From Arion vulgaris (lineage: Eukaryota > Mollusca > Gastropoda > Stylommatophora > Arionidae): a DNA stretch of 64,000 nucleotides. The translations under genes and the position numbers were made by a program. Positions 20,001 to 29,769 of the stretch are shown one piece after another (position 1 is the first letter of the stretch; every line of letters starts with the position of its first letter). Under the pieces are notes generated by a model, which made no database searches, was not told the origin of the DNA, and worked only from the letters and a program-made list of their open reading frames with translations. The stretch covers positions 31,155,647-31,219,646 of the forward strand of contig CM036758.1 in the NCBI GenBank assembly GCA_020796225.1, given 5' to 3'.

Positions 20001-20150
20001 AAGCAATTACAAAGTACAAAAACAATATACAGTGACTTCGACCAAAAGCCTTTATCAAGCAACGTATACACAAGAAGCGAAGAAATTCAGACTTTCTATA
20101 CGGCAGACATAACATATAGTCAAACAATAAATTACTAACAGCCGTAAACT
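20001..20150 (-). repeat. repeat with hammerhead-like core
   Basis: Reversed, it reads CTTGATAAAGGCTTTTGGTC followed by GAAG. The same block at 55440-55530 reads TTTGATAAAGGCCTTTTGGT then CGAAACG. The layout (UGAUAA, short hairpin, GAAA) resembles a degraded hammerhead core such as those in Penelope-like elements, but core bases are changed. Confidence 0.4.
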
Positions 20151-20249
20151 GAAAATATGTTCAAAAACGAAATAAATGGGAAAAACTAGAAATGGAAAAA
20201 ACCCAATAATAATCAAATATATACAAAGGTTATATACATTTAACATATA

Positions 20250-20460
20250 TTATGGAGAAGAATGTAGTGTGTTGCGTCCATGAGGTCACCAGGTACCATA
20301 TAAAGATGTTTGTTAGGTGAGGCCATATCTCTGTGTTGATTGATTGATAGGACCATCATCATTGCACTTCGGTGAGTAACCATGTGTGCTCCGATCTCTT
20401 TCTTACACAGGAAGATCTCAGTTGCAGTGCACAAACTCTGTAGTACCACCGAGGGTCCCC
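20250..20460 (-). mobile_element. LINE 3' tail (unit later amplified at 61.08 kb)
   Basis: The reversed reading includes EIFLCKKEIGAHMVTHRSAM. Same block on the + strand at 55690-55800 and reversed at 32030-32110 and 56800-56940. Confidence 0.55.
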
Positions 20461-20509
20461 AATGTAATTTTGAAGATATTTATGTCAGAATGTTATTTTT
20501 AATATTTTC

Positions 20510-20654
20510 TAATGAATTTTGCCAGAGTAGAGGCTTTCCAGCCTGCTCTTCTTGATTTTGAACTGACAAGGGTTCTTTTACGTGCTCAAATTGAACACAG
20601 GGCCTACACTTTATCGTCCGTCTTCGATAGGACCGGGAACTCGAACTCATCTCT
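20510..20654. repeat. dispersed repeat G
   Basis: The TTTACGTGCTCAAATTGAAC and TCGATAGGACCGGGAACTCG blocks recur at 26515-26620 and 56990-57120. Short non-coding family of unknown type. Confidence 0.45.
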
Positions 20655-20945
20655 GTTAGGTCTGGTCATCTTTGTGTTAGGTGCGGTCATTTATGTGTTA
20701 GGTGCGGCCATCTCTGTGTTAGGTCTGGTCATCTTTGTGTTAGGTCTGGCCATCTCTGTGTTAGGTATAGTCATCTGTGTTAGGTATGGTCATCTTTGTG
20801 TTAAATCTGGCCATCTCTGTGTTAGGTATGGTCATCTTTGTGTTAGGTATGGTCATCTGTGTTAGGTATGGTCATCTCTGTGTTAGGTATGGTCATCTGT
20901 GTTAGGTATGGTCATCTCTGTGTTAGGTCTGGTCATCTGTGATAA
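20655..20945. repeat. 21-bp minisatellite
   Basis: Units like GTTAGGTCTGGTCATCTCTGT, with 18-19-bp variants (GTTAGGTATGGTCATCTGT) and one GTTAAATCTGG variant. About 14 copies. It starts inside repeat G. Confidence 0.85.
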
Positions 20946-21029
20946 GACAAGCAACGTGTGTTAGGCATATGTAGGCATTGTTTCTGTGCTATGATTATGA
21001 TTGTTAATCTAACTAAAGATTTATATTTC

Positions 21030-21120
21030 ATATAGAAAAAAGTAAAGAACCCATTTTCATACCATGAGGTCTCTTGGGAATATGATATTAGTCCAGTGTT
21101 TTCTTTGACCCCTGACAATG
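21030..21120 (-). mobile_element. SINE-T1 3' fragment
   Basis: AAAAAAGTAAAGAACCCATT, CATACCATGAGGT and CCAGTGTTTTCTTTGACC match the reversed SINE-T1 tail, followed by unrelated DNA. Confidence 0.55.
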
Positions 21121-21249
21121 TGTTCTTCTCGCCCGCTATGGATTCTCACCTCTGACTAATTTTTGCGCGAAGGTTTCCATCCATTATTACCAGTGTTGCT
21201 CGACATTCAGGCGAGATTTACTCCGACTTCAGAGGTACTTGTAGTTTCT

Positions 21250-21690
21250 TCTTCGAACACTTCATATCAACCACTTGTTAAACCACTCTTTGTGATTTGT
21301 ATGTGATCTGTTCACATTCAGAAGGACTGTTAGGGTGGCACAGTTGCAAGACATCTGGTCTATGAGAGAGATTGCGATTTTACGTTGTACCAGTTATGCG
21401 CCTACAAGTAGGCGCGAGCACATCCAATTTCTGCGATGCTTTTAATTTACTAGGGTTTGGCTGAAATCAGATGCACATGTCCTAAACGTGTAGAAGTCTA
21501 TGCGTTTAGGGGCCTACAAACCAATGTGCAACGTATACACGTTCTTTGCAAAGATCAAACATCGCAAAGAAGGAGATTTACTAGGGTAGCTTCCCTAGGC
21601 CCCTACCTCAGTCACATCTTACGGCACGCCTTGTAGGTTGCAGTGTTACTATTCTTTGCTCCCATTGAGAGCCCCTGCGACACACAGGCG
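21250..21690 (-). mobile_element. SINE-B with inserted SINE-A fragment
   Basis: Reversed SINE-B from CTTCGAACACTTCATATCAA to GACACACAGGCG. The middle is broken by foreign bases near 21318-21390 (a LINE-tail piece, GACATCTGGTCTATGAGAG) and by the SINE-A insert at 21457. Confidence 0.75.
21457..21575 (+). mobile_element. 5'-truncated SINE-A in SINE-B
   Basis: It starts at TTGGCTGAAATCAGATG and ends GCAAAGAAGGAG. The exact 12-bp duplication ATTTACTAGGGT lies at 21445-21456 and 21576-21587. Truncation with a duplication is the signature of target-primed reverse transcription. Confidence 0.85.
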
Positions 21691-21724
21691 AGGCGAGATT
21701 TACTCTGATGTCAGAGGTACTTGT

Positions 21725-22030
21725 AATTTAGATCTTCAAGACTACCTCTGAAATCAGCAAAGGCCCACCGCATGGCGAGGGATACCAGTCAAATGGTAAG
21801 CAGGCCTCACACAAAAGTCAGTCATGACGCCTGGTATTGCGCTTCTGACTAACGTCTGAATTGACAACGGTGATCGCAAAAAAAGATCCCAAAGTAGAGG
21901 ATCAGGGTTACCTCTGAAGTTGAGGAAGGCACACCTGTATGGCGGGGGACACTGATAATAAAGAAAGCAGGCCTTCACGCAAACATCAGTCAGCGCGCTC
22001 ATTAGGCATCCTGATTAGGCCTGAATTCAG
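21725..22030. repeat. repeat E, tandem pair
   Basis: Two ~140-bp copies, each with ACCTCTGAA, GGCGxGGGAxAC and AAGCAGGCCT(C/T)CAC blocks. A single copy is at 5225. Confidence 0.6.
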
Positions 22031-22079
22031 ACGAGTGAAAAGATAAAATAATAATATGTCTCAACCCGTCAGAACATGT

Positions 22080-22262
22080 CTTACCACTTCAAGATCTGCT
22101 AGAAAAAATTGACTTTTCACACAGCTTCAGAACATGTCTTACCACTTCAAGATCTGCTAAAATTGATGACTTTTCACACAGCTTCAGAACATGTCTTACC
22201 ACTTCAAGATCTGCTAGAAATTGATGACTTCAGCTAATGACTTTTCACACAGTTTCAGAACA
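22080..22262. repeat. ~57-bp tandem repeat, three copies
   Basis: The unit contains CTTCAGAACATGTCTTACCA, CTTCAAGATCTGCTA and GACTTTTCACACAG. The third copy has an internal duplication of the TGACTT segment. Confidence 0.85.
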
Positions 22263-22349
22263 TGAACTCCAGTATTGAATGATCCAACAAAAATACTGCA
22301 ATAGAAATAGTAAAAGCATCAAAACACAAAATAAGATGGTGGTTTTATG

Positions 22350-22612
22350 GAGTGCTTCTTCGAACGCTCCACAACGACCACCTGTTAACCACTGTGTGAT
22401 TTGTATGTGATCTGAGCCTAAGAGCGGTTGTGCCAGTTATGCGTCTACAAGTAGGCCAGCACATCCGATTTCTGAGATGCTTTTTATTTACTAGGGTAGC
22501 TTCCTAGGTCCTACATCAGTCACCTCTTACAACATGCCTTGTAGGTCGCAGTGGTACTATTCTTTGCTTCCTAGCGGGCCCCGGCAACACACAGGCGAAA
22601 CAAAGACTTCTT
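22350..22612 (-). mobile_element. SINE-B copy
   Basis: Near complete, reversed: CTTCTTCGAACGCTCCACAA to CCCCGGCAACACACAGGCG. Confidence 0.8.
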
Positions 22613-22639
22613 CTTCGTTCTCTATATATCAACCACCAT

Positions 22640-23345
22640 CATCAGGGAAAAAAGCGGTACAACATCAGTACTGAACTTCATTGAGAAACAACAAATTAAA
22701 TGGTTCGACCACATAAGCAGATTACCAACACACAGTGCGCCTCAAAGAGCAATGCTACTCCGATACAGTGGATAAGTGACAAAATGTGACCTCATAAATA
22801 ACAGGCAGTGAAAAACACTGTTTATGATGTGCACACAAAAGCCAGTTTAGAAATCTCTTCTTATACAGACACTGTGAGGCAAAATATGATTAGAGAAAAG
22901 TAGAAGAAAAAGTTAAACCACGGTCAGAGAGTTTGCCTCAGTATATCATATTTGGGGCAGTCTGATGTGCCTGTCCACATGTACACATGGCTGAATTGCC
23001 AATCTTGAATTTTGTATACATGTTGCTGCGGAGTCAACTGTGTCCTGTTCTAAGGATCACAGGTGATGATAGACAGAAAACTACACGGACCTCTGCGTGA
23101 GCTACAAAAGACAGTGAAGTTTATACAATAGATAACATTGAATATATAGTCAATATTTCAAGCGAACGAAAGGATCACCTGTGATGGACAAGCATCATCA
23201 AGGGACAAGAAGAGGGAGAAGATGTTGGATGGTCTGACATCGTGGTTCTACAAAAAATCAACATCAGAACTGATTAACTGCACCAGAGTGAAAGAGTTGT
23301 GTAGAGAAATGATCGCCTACGCTGGCAGACATGGCACTTGATTGA
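22640..23345. mobile_element. cluster of LINE 3' ends
   Basis: 22640-22930 (+) reads NFIEKQQIKWFDHISRLPTH. 22935-23035 (-) is the reverse of a tail at 38096-38210. 23045-23185 (+) is the CTACAAAAGACAGTGAAGTT tail also at 34870 and 38280. 23185-23345 (+) reads STSELINCTRVKELCREMIA then YAGRHGT and a stop. Four fragments of at least two families. Confidence 0.65.
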
Positions 23346-23490
23346 TTAATGTAGGGATACCTGAATAAAAAAGCATGCAGAAACCAGATGTGCCGGCCTG
23401 TAGATGTCTGACACAATGAACTCACGCTCTTAGGTGCAATCACATACTGGCAACAAGGAGTGGTTTAATTTTTCATCCAAGAGAATGTAG
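23345..23490 (+). mobile_element. SINE-B, 5'-truncated and degraded
   Basis: It starts near GGGATACCTGAATAAAAAAG and keeps CCAGATGTGCCGGCC, CTCTTAGGTGCAATCACATA and GGAGTGGTTTAA. Confidence 0.6.
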
Positions 23491-23645
23491 TTGCATTATG
23501 TTTGTCTGTGTGTGTGTGGTGACCAGTGAGCCCGATGGGGGCTTGAAATGTTCTTTTGCAATGTGGGCAAGGATCCCTACATAGGATAACACACACAAAA
23601 AACCGACCTAGTGGAGTCCAACTCTTTCAAAGAAATCCTACTTAC

Positions 23646-23715
23646 AGTTTATCTTGATCAGCAGCAAGTGATGTCAATGGGCCTGATCCTTCAAATATAT
23701 ATTCACATTCTTGTA
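23646..23715 (-). CDS. WDR31: WDR31-like exon, last blade segment
   Basis: On the reverse strand an acceptor TAATTGCAG and a donor GTAAGT flank 70 bp. In the phase left by the 24177 exon it reads VQECEYIFEGSGPLTSLAAD then QDK plus two bases (phase 2). Human WDR31 has a very similar DGSGPLTSLAVGD segment at the same place. A final exon of some 25 residues must follow at lower coordinates, but I found no convincing one. Confidence 0.85.
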
Positions 23716-23789
23716 CTGCAATTACATAAAAGTATTCATTTTGTATTAATATTCCCCAATTAACAAATTGTTAAGGCACCGAAACATCT

Positions 23790-24060
23790 CACTGACAGCT
23801 AAACAGCAGATGATCAACAGCATTTTCACGTCTACTCTGTGTTACCAGAACCAAACATGGACAATGAGCAAAGCACAGTCTCAAAATATAACTACATATG
23901 AAATGTGATGCCTTTGAAAAGTTACCAACACCAGAAAAGACAGTAACCAACATCAGCATAAGAAAGAAAGCTGAGACAGAACCTTGCTTGAATTACATTG
24001 AGAAACAAGGAATGAAATGGTTTGGCCACTTAATAAGACCAAACTCCACTGTATACAGTC
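23790..24060 (+). mobile_element. LINE 3' coding fragment
   Basis: It reads INSIFTSTLCYQNQTWT-like and LNYIEKQGMKWFGHLIRPNS, the same family as 33640-34105 and 51370-51660. Lies within the WDR31 intron. Confidence 0.65.
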
Positions 24061-24064
24061 TTCT

Positions 24065-24176
24065 GACCACATATGTACATATATTACATGATGACTCACA
24101 TATAACATATTGACACACATTTGTACATATATAACACGATGACCCACATATGTACAAGTATGACATGATGACCCAC
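24065..24176. repeat. short degenerate tandem repeat
   Basis: Three to four ~40-bp units with CACATATGTACAxxTAT and CATGATGACCCAC. It runs right up to, and overlaps, the splice donor of the WDR31 exon at 24177. Confidence 0.6.
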
Positions 24177-24333
24177 CTCCAGTCCGCTGGTTCCACACTT
24201 TGACACTACGATCACGGGAAGCAGTAGCCAATAGTGGATTTGATGTAAAGTTATGCAGAAACATACAAGCCTCTACGGCTTCAGCATGACCTCTGTACTC
24301 CAGCAACAATTTCCTGGTTCGCAGGTCCCACAA
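24177..24333 (-). CDS. WDR31: WDR31-like exon, WD40 repeat
   Basis: The reverse-strand acceptor TTTCTGCTGCAG and donor GTGGGT flank 157 bp in phase 0/1. It reads LWDLRTRKLLLEYRGHAEAV, then EACMFLHNFTSNPLLATASR and DRSVKVWNQRTG. It has the GH dipeptide and the closing VKVW of a WD40 repeat and aligns with human WDR31 (LWDLRQ..GH..VKIWNQDTG). Confidence 0.95.
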
Positions 24334-24424
24334 CTGCAGCAGAAAGTAAACATCTAGACAGGGCATGTGGAGTAAGGTGGTGATGCTGTTCATGATGCTG
24401 TTCCTACTGATTCTTCTTCTTACG
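24334..24424. other. intron of WDR31
   Basis: Nothing recognised apart from the 3' splice signal of the exon at 24177-24333. Confidence 0.4.
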
Positions 24425-24590
24425 TGCATAGTAATGTAGTTGTTAGTGAACTTGCTTCTTAGGGTCTGGGTTCAATTCCACAGACCATAACAGCTCTCAT
24501 ATGGGGTGGATTAGCGTAGTGTGTAAGTGTTCGCCTATCAACTCAGACTCAAGAAGGTTGTGAGTTCAATCCACTAGAGTGCAGCAGTAA
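24425..24590 (+). mobile_element. two tRNA-like SINE heads in a row
   Basis: 24425-24495 is the SINE-T1 head (GTTGTTAGTGAACTTGCTTC, GGGTTCAATTCC) cut short. 24500-24590 is another head (GTGGATTAGCGTAGTGTGTA, GAGTTCAATCC). No folded functional tRNA is claimed. Confidence 0.55.
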
Positions 24591-24599
24591 CGTCCTCAA

Positions 24600-24840
24600 C
24601 CTCCATCCTCATCTGGAGTTATACTATAGCACAGTATCATGATGACCTACTTTTGGATGAGGACACTAAAATTGACGTTGAATCAATCCAGCGATTTAAG
24701 AAGATTGGAATTACACATTGTACAAGTAGACCTGGATGCTTATGGGGCAGAGAGAGGAGTGTGTTTAACTCTTGCAATATGATAAAGCACCTGACAAGCC
24801 GTTCAGAGAGTACCAATTCTCTGAAAAGCCACATCACAAG
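24600..24840 (+). mobile_element. LINE fragment, RNase H family tail
   Basis: It contains GATGAGGACACTAAAATTGA, ACATTGTACAAGTAGACC and GAGAGGAGTGTGTTTAA, matching the same tail at 41150 and 56440. Confidence 0.6.
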
Positions 24841-24856
24841 CCAAAATATTTTTTCT

Positions 24857-25150
24857 TCTTCGAACGCTCCATATCGACCACTTGTTAAACCACTCTTGTG
24901 ATTTGTATGTGATCTACGCCTAAGAGCAATTGTACGATGTGCCAGTTATGCGCCTACAAGTAGGCCAGCACATCCGATTTCTGAGATGTTTTTTATTTAC
25001 TAGGGTAGCTTTCCTAGGCCCCTACTTCAGTCGCTTCTTACGACATGCCTTGTAGGTTGCAGTGTTACTATTCTTTGCTCCTTGACAGCCCCAGGAACAA
25101 CCGAGGGCTGCGGCAACAGCCTTGAGTGCCCCGGCAACAGATGGGTGAAT
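24857..25150 (-). mobile_element. SINE-B copy
   Basis: Reversed full body from CTTCGAACGCTCCATATCGA to GCCCCGGCAACAGATGGGTG. The 5' end has an extra ~35 bp (ACAACCGAGGGCTGCGGCAA) that looks like a partial duplication. Confidence 0.8.
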
Positions 25151-25379
25151 ATTTTGTTGAAAAAGAGCTATATAAAGTATAGATATGATGTTATAAAGCA
25201 GATGAGTATATACAATATGAAATATGATAATCGTGGCATATCCTAAGGGACATATCCATCAACCATAGTAAACTAGTCGTTGATTTTCTAGGCACCACTT
25301 ATACGTTCAGTAGTTTGACATAGCTTTCTGAACGGTGAGGTCTATTTTTACCTTTTTTTTTGTAAAAATCCCACGGAAA
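25151..25379. other. WDR31 intron, unassigned
   Basis: AT-rich, with no frame or repeat recognised. Confidence 0.4.
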
Positions 25380-25480
25380 TGAATTTGCTTCCAAACTTGC
25401 CCACCGTGGGGTTTGAACCAGGTACGCTTGGGTTCGTGATCGAGCTCACTACGGCTTGAGCTACAGACGCTTATACAATA
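25380..25480 (-). mobile_element. tRNA-like sequence, SINE head or tRNA pseudogene
   Basis: The reverse strand shows GCGTCTGTAGCTCAAGCCGT (A-box-like) and CTGGTTCAAACCCC (B box) about 50 bases apart. The ends do not pair into a proper acceptor stem, so a functional tRNA is unlikely. Confidence 0.5.
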
Positions 25481-25599
25481 TAGCTTTCAATTATGTACAT
25501 TCTGGTATAGGAAAGAGTGTTCTGGTGCTTTACACAAGAAAGTTTTGATAGATTTCGTTAGGACAAAACATTGAATTCTTTAAAATAGCATATACAAAC

Positions 25600-26155
25600 G
25601 TGTGTTGAAAATGTGTATACTAAGAGTTAACCAGCGAATCACAGGAACGATCAGTAAGCATACCCTTCGACATCTGTCGGGGGGAGACTGAACAGCTATG
25701 AGTCTGCCTGGACTGCTGTGACATAAGTTTAGTAACCAATCAGATATAACCCATGCCAAATGGATAGATTGAAGGATAATGTGTACACTATCATTGCCAT
25801 GACAACTGGATAGGTTCAAGGATAATATTTATACTATTATTGCCATGACAACTTAACGGATTCAATATTAGATTTTGAAAGAATTCAAAATCAAAGAAAA
25901 CTGGTTGATGCTACAAATAAGAATAAGAAAATTAAAGTATTGTGGACATATAGAGACACGATGGGCTGGAGAAGACCATCATGGAAGGAGGCATCCCGGC
26001 AAAGAGGAGAAGAGAAAGACCATGGAGAAGATGAATTCAGGATGTAACTGATGGTTTGAGCATGACTGCTGCAGAGGCAGGACATCTGGCCTATGAGAGA
26101 AGGAAATTCCAATGGACTGTTGGGGTGGCAAAGTTCTGCTCAGGACAAGTTATTT
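25600..26155 (+). mobile_element. two LINE tails with a short duplication between
   Basis: 25600-25745 is the RNase H family tail (CATACCCTTCGACATCTGTC). 25745-25870 holds a ~55-bp duplication (CATTGCCATGACAACT twice). 25880-26155 is a C-terminal tail reading RRWRR.IQDVTDGLSMTAAE with a CTGCTCAGGACAAGTTATT end that recurs at 40115 (reversed) and 50500. Confidence 0.6.
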
Positions 26156-26230
26156 GATGATGATCATCATTGCTATGACAACATACACACATATCACAAC
26201 ATGAGCAGTTCAAATTACATCTGTACATAC

Positions 26231-26372
26231 TGTGGATTCACAGCCACTCCCAGAGAAACCATTGCTTGATGTGAGGACATAGTTGCCATCAGGGCTGACA
26301 TCGCAACACATTTGGATGTACTGTTTCTTTGGGAAGCTGAAGACAGGCTGGAGTGTACGCAGGTCAAACACC
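26231..26372 (-). CDS. WDR31: WDR31-like exon
   Basis: The reverse-strand acceptor TTTGATGGCAG and donor GTATGT flank 142 bp. After the split arginine it reads VFDLRTLQPVFSFPKKQYIQ, then MCCDVSPDGNYVLTSSNGFS and GSGCEST (phase 0 end). The IQ.YCEVS and SNGFGGEGCEATLWD features of human WDR31 are clearly matched. This fixes the family, because few WD40 proteins share the SNGF.G.GCE signature. Confidence 0.95.
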
Positions 26373-26514
26373 CTGCCATCAAACAAAAAGAATGATTTCA
26401 ACAAACAAAAGTATGTACGTTAGTCACATATATGTCACAATAGCGTTAGATGCACTTGCCAGAACTCTTTGCATACCCTGAAAGGCAAAACATGAATAGA
26501 TAGATGGATACCAT
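26373..26514. other. WDR31 intron, unassigned
   Basis: No repeat or coding signal recognised. Confidence 0.35.
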
Positions 26515-26620
26515 TAGATGTTTCAGGTTCAGTTTCTTTTACATGCTCAACATGAACACAGGACCTACATTTTATCATCCATCTCCAATAGGACTAGGAA
26601 CTCAATCTCACCTACATTGA
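26515..26620. repeat. repeat G, second copy
   Basis: TTTTACATGCTCAACATGAA and AATAGGACTAGGAACTC match 20565-20645. Confidence 0.45.
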
Positions 26621-26689
26621 GAGGTCAGTACCTTACCTCCATGCAGCAGAGACCCCATTTGATGTTTAAATTAACAGTCTTACCACCCA

Positions 26690-27140
26690 ATCATGTATCA
26701 CACGAACCATCTATCACATGATCCACCCAACCATGTATCCCATCTAACCATCTATCAGCATCCATGATCCACCCAACCATGTATCACATGAACCATCAAT
26801 CACATGATCCACCCAACCATGTATCACACGAACCATCTATAACATGATCCACCCAACCATGTATCACATGAACCATCTATCACATGATCCACCCAACCAT
26901 GTATCACACAAACCATCTATCACATGATCCACCCAACCATGTATCACACGAACCATCTATCACATGATCCACCCAACCATGTATCACACGAACCATCTAT
27001 CACATGATCCACCCAACCATGTATCACACGAACCATCTATCACATGATCCACCCAACCATGTATCACATGAACCATCTATCACATGATCCACCCAACCAT
27101 GTATCACACGAACCATCTATCATATGATCCACCCAACCAC
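26690..27140. repeat. 40-bp minisatellite, ~11 copies
   Basis: The unit is roughly CATGATCCACCCAACCATGT followed by ATCACACGAACCATCTATCA. Copies are highly uniform, with a degenerate right end of ACCATC/CCATCA words to about 27240. Lies in a WDR31 intron. Confidence 0.9.
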
Positions 27141-27239
27141 CCACTTACTAAATTACCAATTCATCTACCGTACCATCAACCCATCACACCCTCTACCATA
27201 CAACCAACCCATCCATCTATCATACCACCTACCAACTGT

Positions 27240-27450
27240 ATTATATCATCAAGTAGCTTGTCCCTTCCAGAACTTGGCTTCCATGACAGCAGTCCTGAAA
27301 AATTATATATTCTGTGCAAGTTGACCGGCATCAACAGCAGTCATTCTGAGATTGTCAATGACATCTAGCACCCATCATCTTCTGGGTCTTCCTCTCATTC
27401 TTCTTACAGGCACCATTTCCTCCAAAATTATCTTCTCTAGGCACTCATGT
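27240..27450 (-). mobile_element. LINE 3' tail
   Basis: TAGCTTGTCCCTTCCAGAAC through CTTCCTCTCATTCTTCTTAC, matching 19845-20000. Reversed, it encodes the basic C-terminal tail typical of LINE ends. Confidence 0.55.
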
Positions 27451-27545
27451 TGTTTGATGTGTTAGAAATATTTAATTTTCCTTGATGTTATGCTCTTTAA
27501 TAGCCAACTCTCTTTAATACCAAGCTGTTGCAGGTGTATTATATA

Positions 27546-27817
27546 ACAAAAAAAAGTAAAGGAACCCTTTCATATCTCGTGGTATATAGGGCAATACAGT
27601 GTTAGGCCTATATTTTTCATTGACCGTCGGCACACGATGGGTGATGTGGTCAGCATCACGCCGGCCGCCTTTACTTTCCCAGAGCCTGTCTGATACCCAG
27701 TTGAGGCTGGTCGACCTGAGCAGCGTGGTCGGGAAAATTCCATGCGCACTCAGGAGTTGAACCCAGACCATCAGCCATGAAGCAGTTCACTAGCAACTAC
27801 GCTACCAAGCTCTCGCT
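27546..27817 (-). mobile_element. SINE-T1, full length
   Basis: Reversed copy with A-tail at the left and tRNA-like head at the right, flanked by the exact 11-bp duplication TGTATTATATA at 27535-27545 and 27818-27828. It ends 45 bp below the WDR31 exon at 27862. Confidence 0.88.
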
Positions 27818-27861
27818 GTATTATATACCTATCTACAATAAAACACACACTAACTACTTAC

Positions 27862-27929
27862 CTGACTTCTTTGTCTTCACCAGCCTGTACAATGACATTG
27901 GAACCTGGCACAAACTTGACATCAGTCAC
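27862..27929 (-). CDS. WDR31: WDR31-like exon
   Basis: The reverse-strand acceptor TTCATTGTCCAG and donor GTAAGT flank 68 bp reading VTDVKFVPGSNVIVQAGEDK then EV and two bases of an arginine codon. It aligns with human WDR31 [20 protein letters not shown] at the same position between two well-matched exons. Confidence 0.93.
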
Positions 27930-27989
27930 CTGGACAATGAAGTGGATAGCATTTTATTATTTCAACCACTATCATCATCCAGTAGCTTT

Positions 27990-28500
27990 AATAGTGAGGA
28001 GTGTAATTAATTTGCAAGCCACAGGAACCATTAGTACGCATACCCTTCGACATCTATTGGGGGAGACTGAGCATATATGGGTTTGCCTGGAGTGCAATGA
28101 TGTTGATTCAATAACCAATAGCTTGTCCTGAGCAGAACTTTCTATCTTTGCCTTTTAACCGGATTGGGGCATAGGCCCTCAACCAACTCATGCCAAGTCT
28201 TCCTATCTCTAGCTATCTCCTGCAGCTCCCTCTAGCTCTTCTTTATATTGTTGATCTCTACCTCCAAATCTCGTCTCAATGTATTTCTCGGCCTCCCCTT
28301 CTTTCGCTGTCCCTGTGGGTTCCAGGCAAGGACCCTTCTTGTTATATTCTCCTCAGGTTTTCGCAAAGTGTGTCCTATCCAGCGGCAGCGTCTTTATTAA
28401 ACCTGTTCGTTCACTGGAATCTGTCTTGTTCTCTCCATAAGTTTCTCATTTGTGACCCTATCATACCATCTTAGTCCCTCTATTCTGCGCAGACACCAAT
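27990..28500. mobile_element. LINE tails, opposite orientations
   Basis: 27990-28125 (+) is the RNase H family tail (GCATACCCTTCGACATCTAT). 28130-28500 (-) is an RTE-like end; the reversed reading has KKGRPRNTLRRDLEVEINNI and a tail like ARDRKTWHELVEGL. Confidence 0.65.
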
Positions 28501-28607
28501 TGATGAATGTGAGCAAAGCTTTGCCACCCTATATATAGCAGTAGTAGTAATTTCTTGTGGTACAGATGCAGATGTGACAGGCACTTCATAGCCTAAAGTC
28601 TGAAAAG

Positions 28608-28877
28608 TAAAAAAAAAGAAGGTAAAGGAACCCTTTCATACCTCGTGGTATATAGGTCAATACAGTGTTAGGCCTGTATTATTCTTGACCGTCGACACAC
28701 GATGGGTGATGTGGTCAGCATCAGCCGCCGCCTTACTTTCCCAGAGCATATCTGGTACCCAGTTGAGGCTAGGTCGCCTGAGAACCGTCGCATCGGAAAA
28801 ATTCCACGCCATTGGAGCTGAACCCAGACCACCAGCCTTGGGCGAGTTCACTAACAACTACGCTACAGCGGGCTCTC
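28608..28877 (-). mobile_element. SINE-T1, full length
   Basis: Reversed copy flanked by the exact 13-bp duplication AAAGTCTGAAAAG at 28595-28607 and 28878-28890. Confidence 0.9.
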
Positions 28878-28981
28878 AAAGTCTGAAAAGGGTACTGGAA
28901 ATTGTTTTGTTAATTACATAGTAATTTCTTTATAAACCAGATGTTCAGCATCTGTTACAGTCATGCTCAAATCATCTATCA

Positions 28982-29338
28982 CAGCGGTTCCCAAACTTTG
29001 CATTACCGCAGACCCCTTTAATACATTCTGCAGACCCCAAAGTTTCTATATATGAAAATGAATTATCTGTGTGTTACAATAGTAAACAATGTTCTCAGAC
29101 TGCGGGACACTTCAAATGATCTTTCATTTTGTCCTTTCAGACATTTAGACTTTGGACTGGTTCGGGTCCTTTGATTTCACAGTGGAACTAGTTTACCACT
29201 GTTTTTATACATGTTTAAAAATTTATTTTTCTGTTTGAAAAAGTCAAAGATCATAATATTTCTTCTAGCGCTTGAGGACACCCTGTGAGTACCTCATGGA
29301 CCCCCACGGGTCCAGAGACCCCAATTTAGGAAACGATG
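28982..29338. mobile_element. hAT MITE with 8-bp duplications
   Basis: 357 bp with ends CAGCGGTTCCCAAACT and, reverse-complemented, CATCGTTTCCTAAATT. The exact 8-bp duplication ATCTATCA lies at 28974-28981 and 29339-29346. 8-bp duplications with CA..TTCC ends are the hAT hallmark. No transposase remains. Confidence 0.82.
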
Positions 29339-29399
29339 ATCTATCACATTCCAAATCCTTAGTTATTCACAGTTTCTACTTCATGGTAACGGGTCACCC

Positions 29400-29490
29400 A
29401 TAATTGCTTATTTCATACCACTACATGGCATTGGGTCGAAGGGCAAGAGCTCAAGTGTCACTGGATCATTGAAGAAGAAGGAATTCCTAA
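29400..29490. repeat. short dispersed repeat
   Basis: GCAAGAGCTCAAGTGTCACT GGATCATTGAAGAAGAAG recurs at 17370-17410. It looks like the 3' tip of a LINE or SINE. Confidence 0.4.
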
Positions 29491-29527
29491 CTAACACAGC
29501 CCAGTTGTTGACAAGTTGATTACTTAC

Positions 29528-29628
29528 TAAATTTTGAGGAATGGTATTGGTCTTAATACATGCAGCTGTCTCGACATCCCATAATTTCACAGTGTTGTCC
29601 CGTGATCCGCTGCACAAATATGTGTTAT
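29528..29628 (-). CDS. WDR31: WDR31-like exon, WD40 repeat
   Basis: The reverse-strand acceptor AAACTTGTTTCAG and donor GTAAGT flank 101 bp. With one base from the previous exon it reads DNTYLCSGSRDNTVKLWDVE then TAACIKTNTIPQNL (phase 0 end). SGSRDNTVKLWD is a textbook WD40 end; human has CTGSRDNTLLLWD here. Confidence 0.95.
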
Positions 29629-29769
29629 CTGAAACAAGTTTATTACTATTAAAAAAGAGATGGAAATCGATGAAGGAAATGACAGTGTAAGAAACAAAAA
29701 TTATAAGAACTAAAATTCTGAGATACCTCCATTTCATACTGCTTTCACAGTTATTATATCTATTTAAAA

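Noticed and set aside
25380..25480. tRNA gene
   Set aside because: A and B boxes are present but the acceptor arms do not pair; the surrounding pattern fits a SINE head or pseudogene. The same holds for heads near 10095, 24500, 35345 and 52645.
26690..27140. CRISPR-like array
   Set aside because: Units are contiguous 40-bp minisatellite copies with no unique spacers, in a eukaryotic intron.
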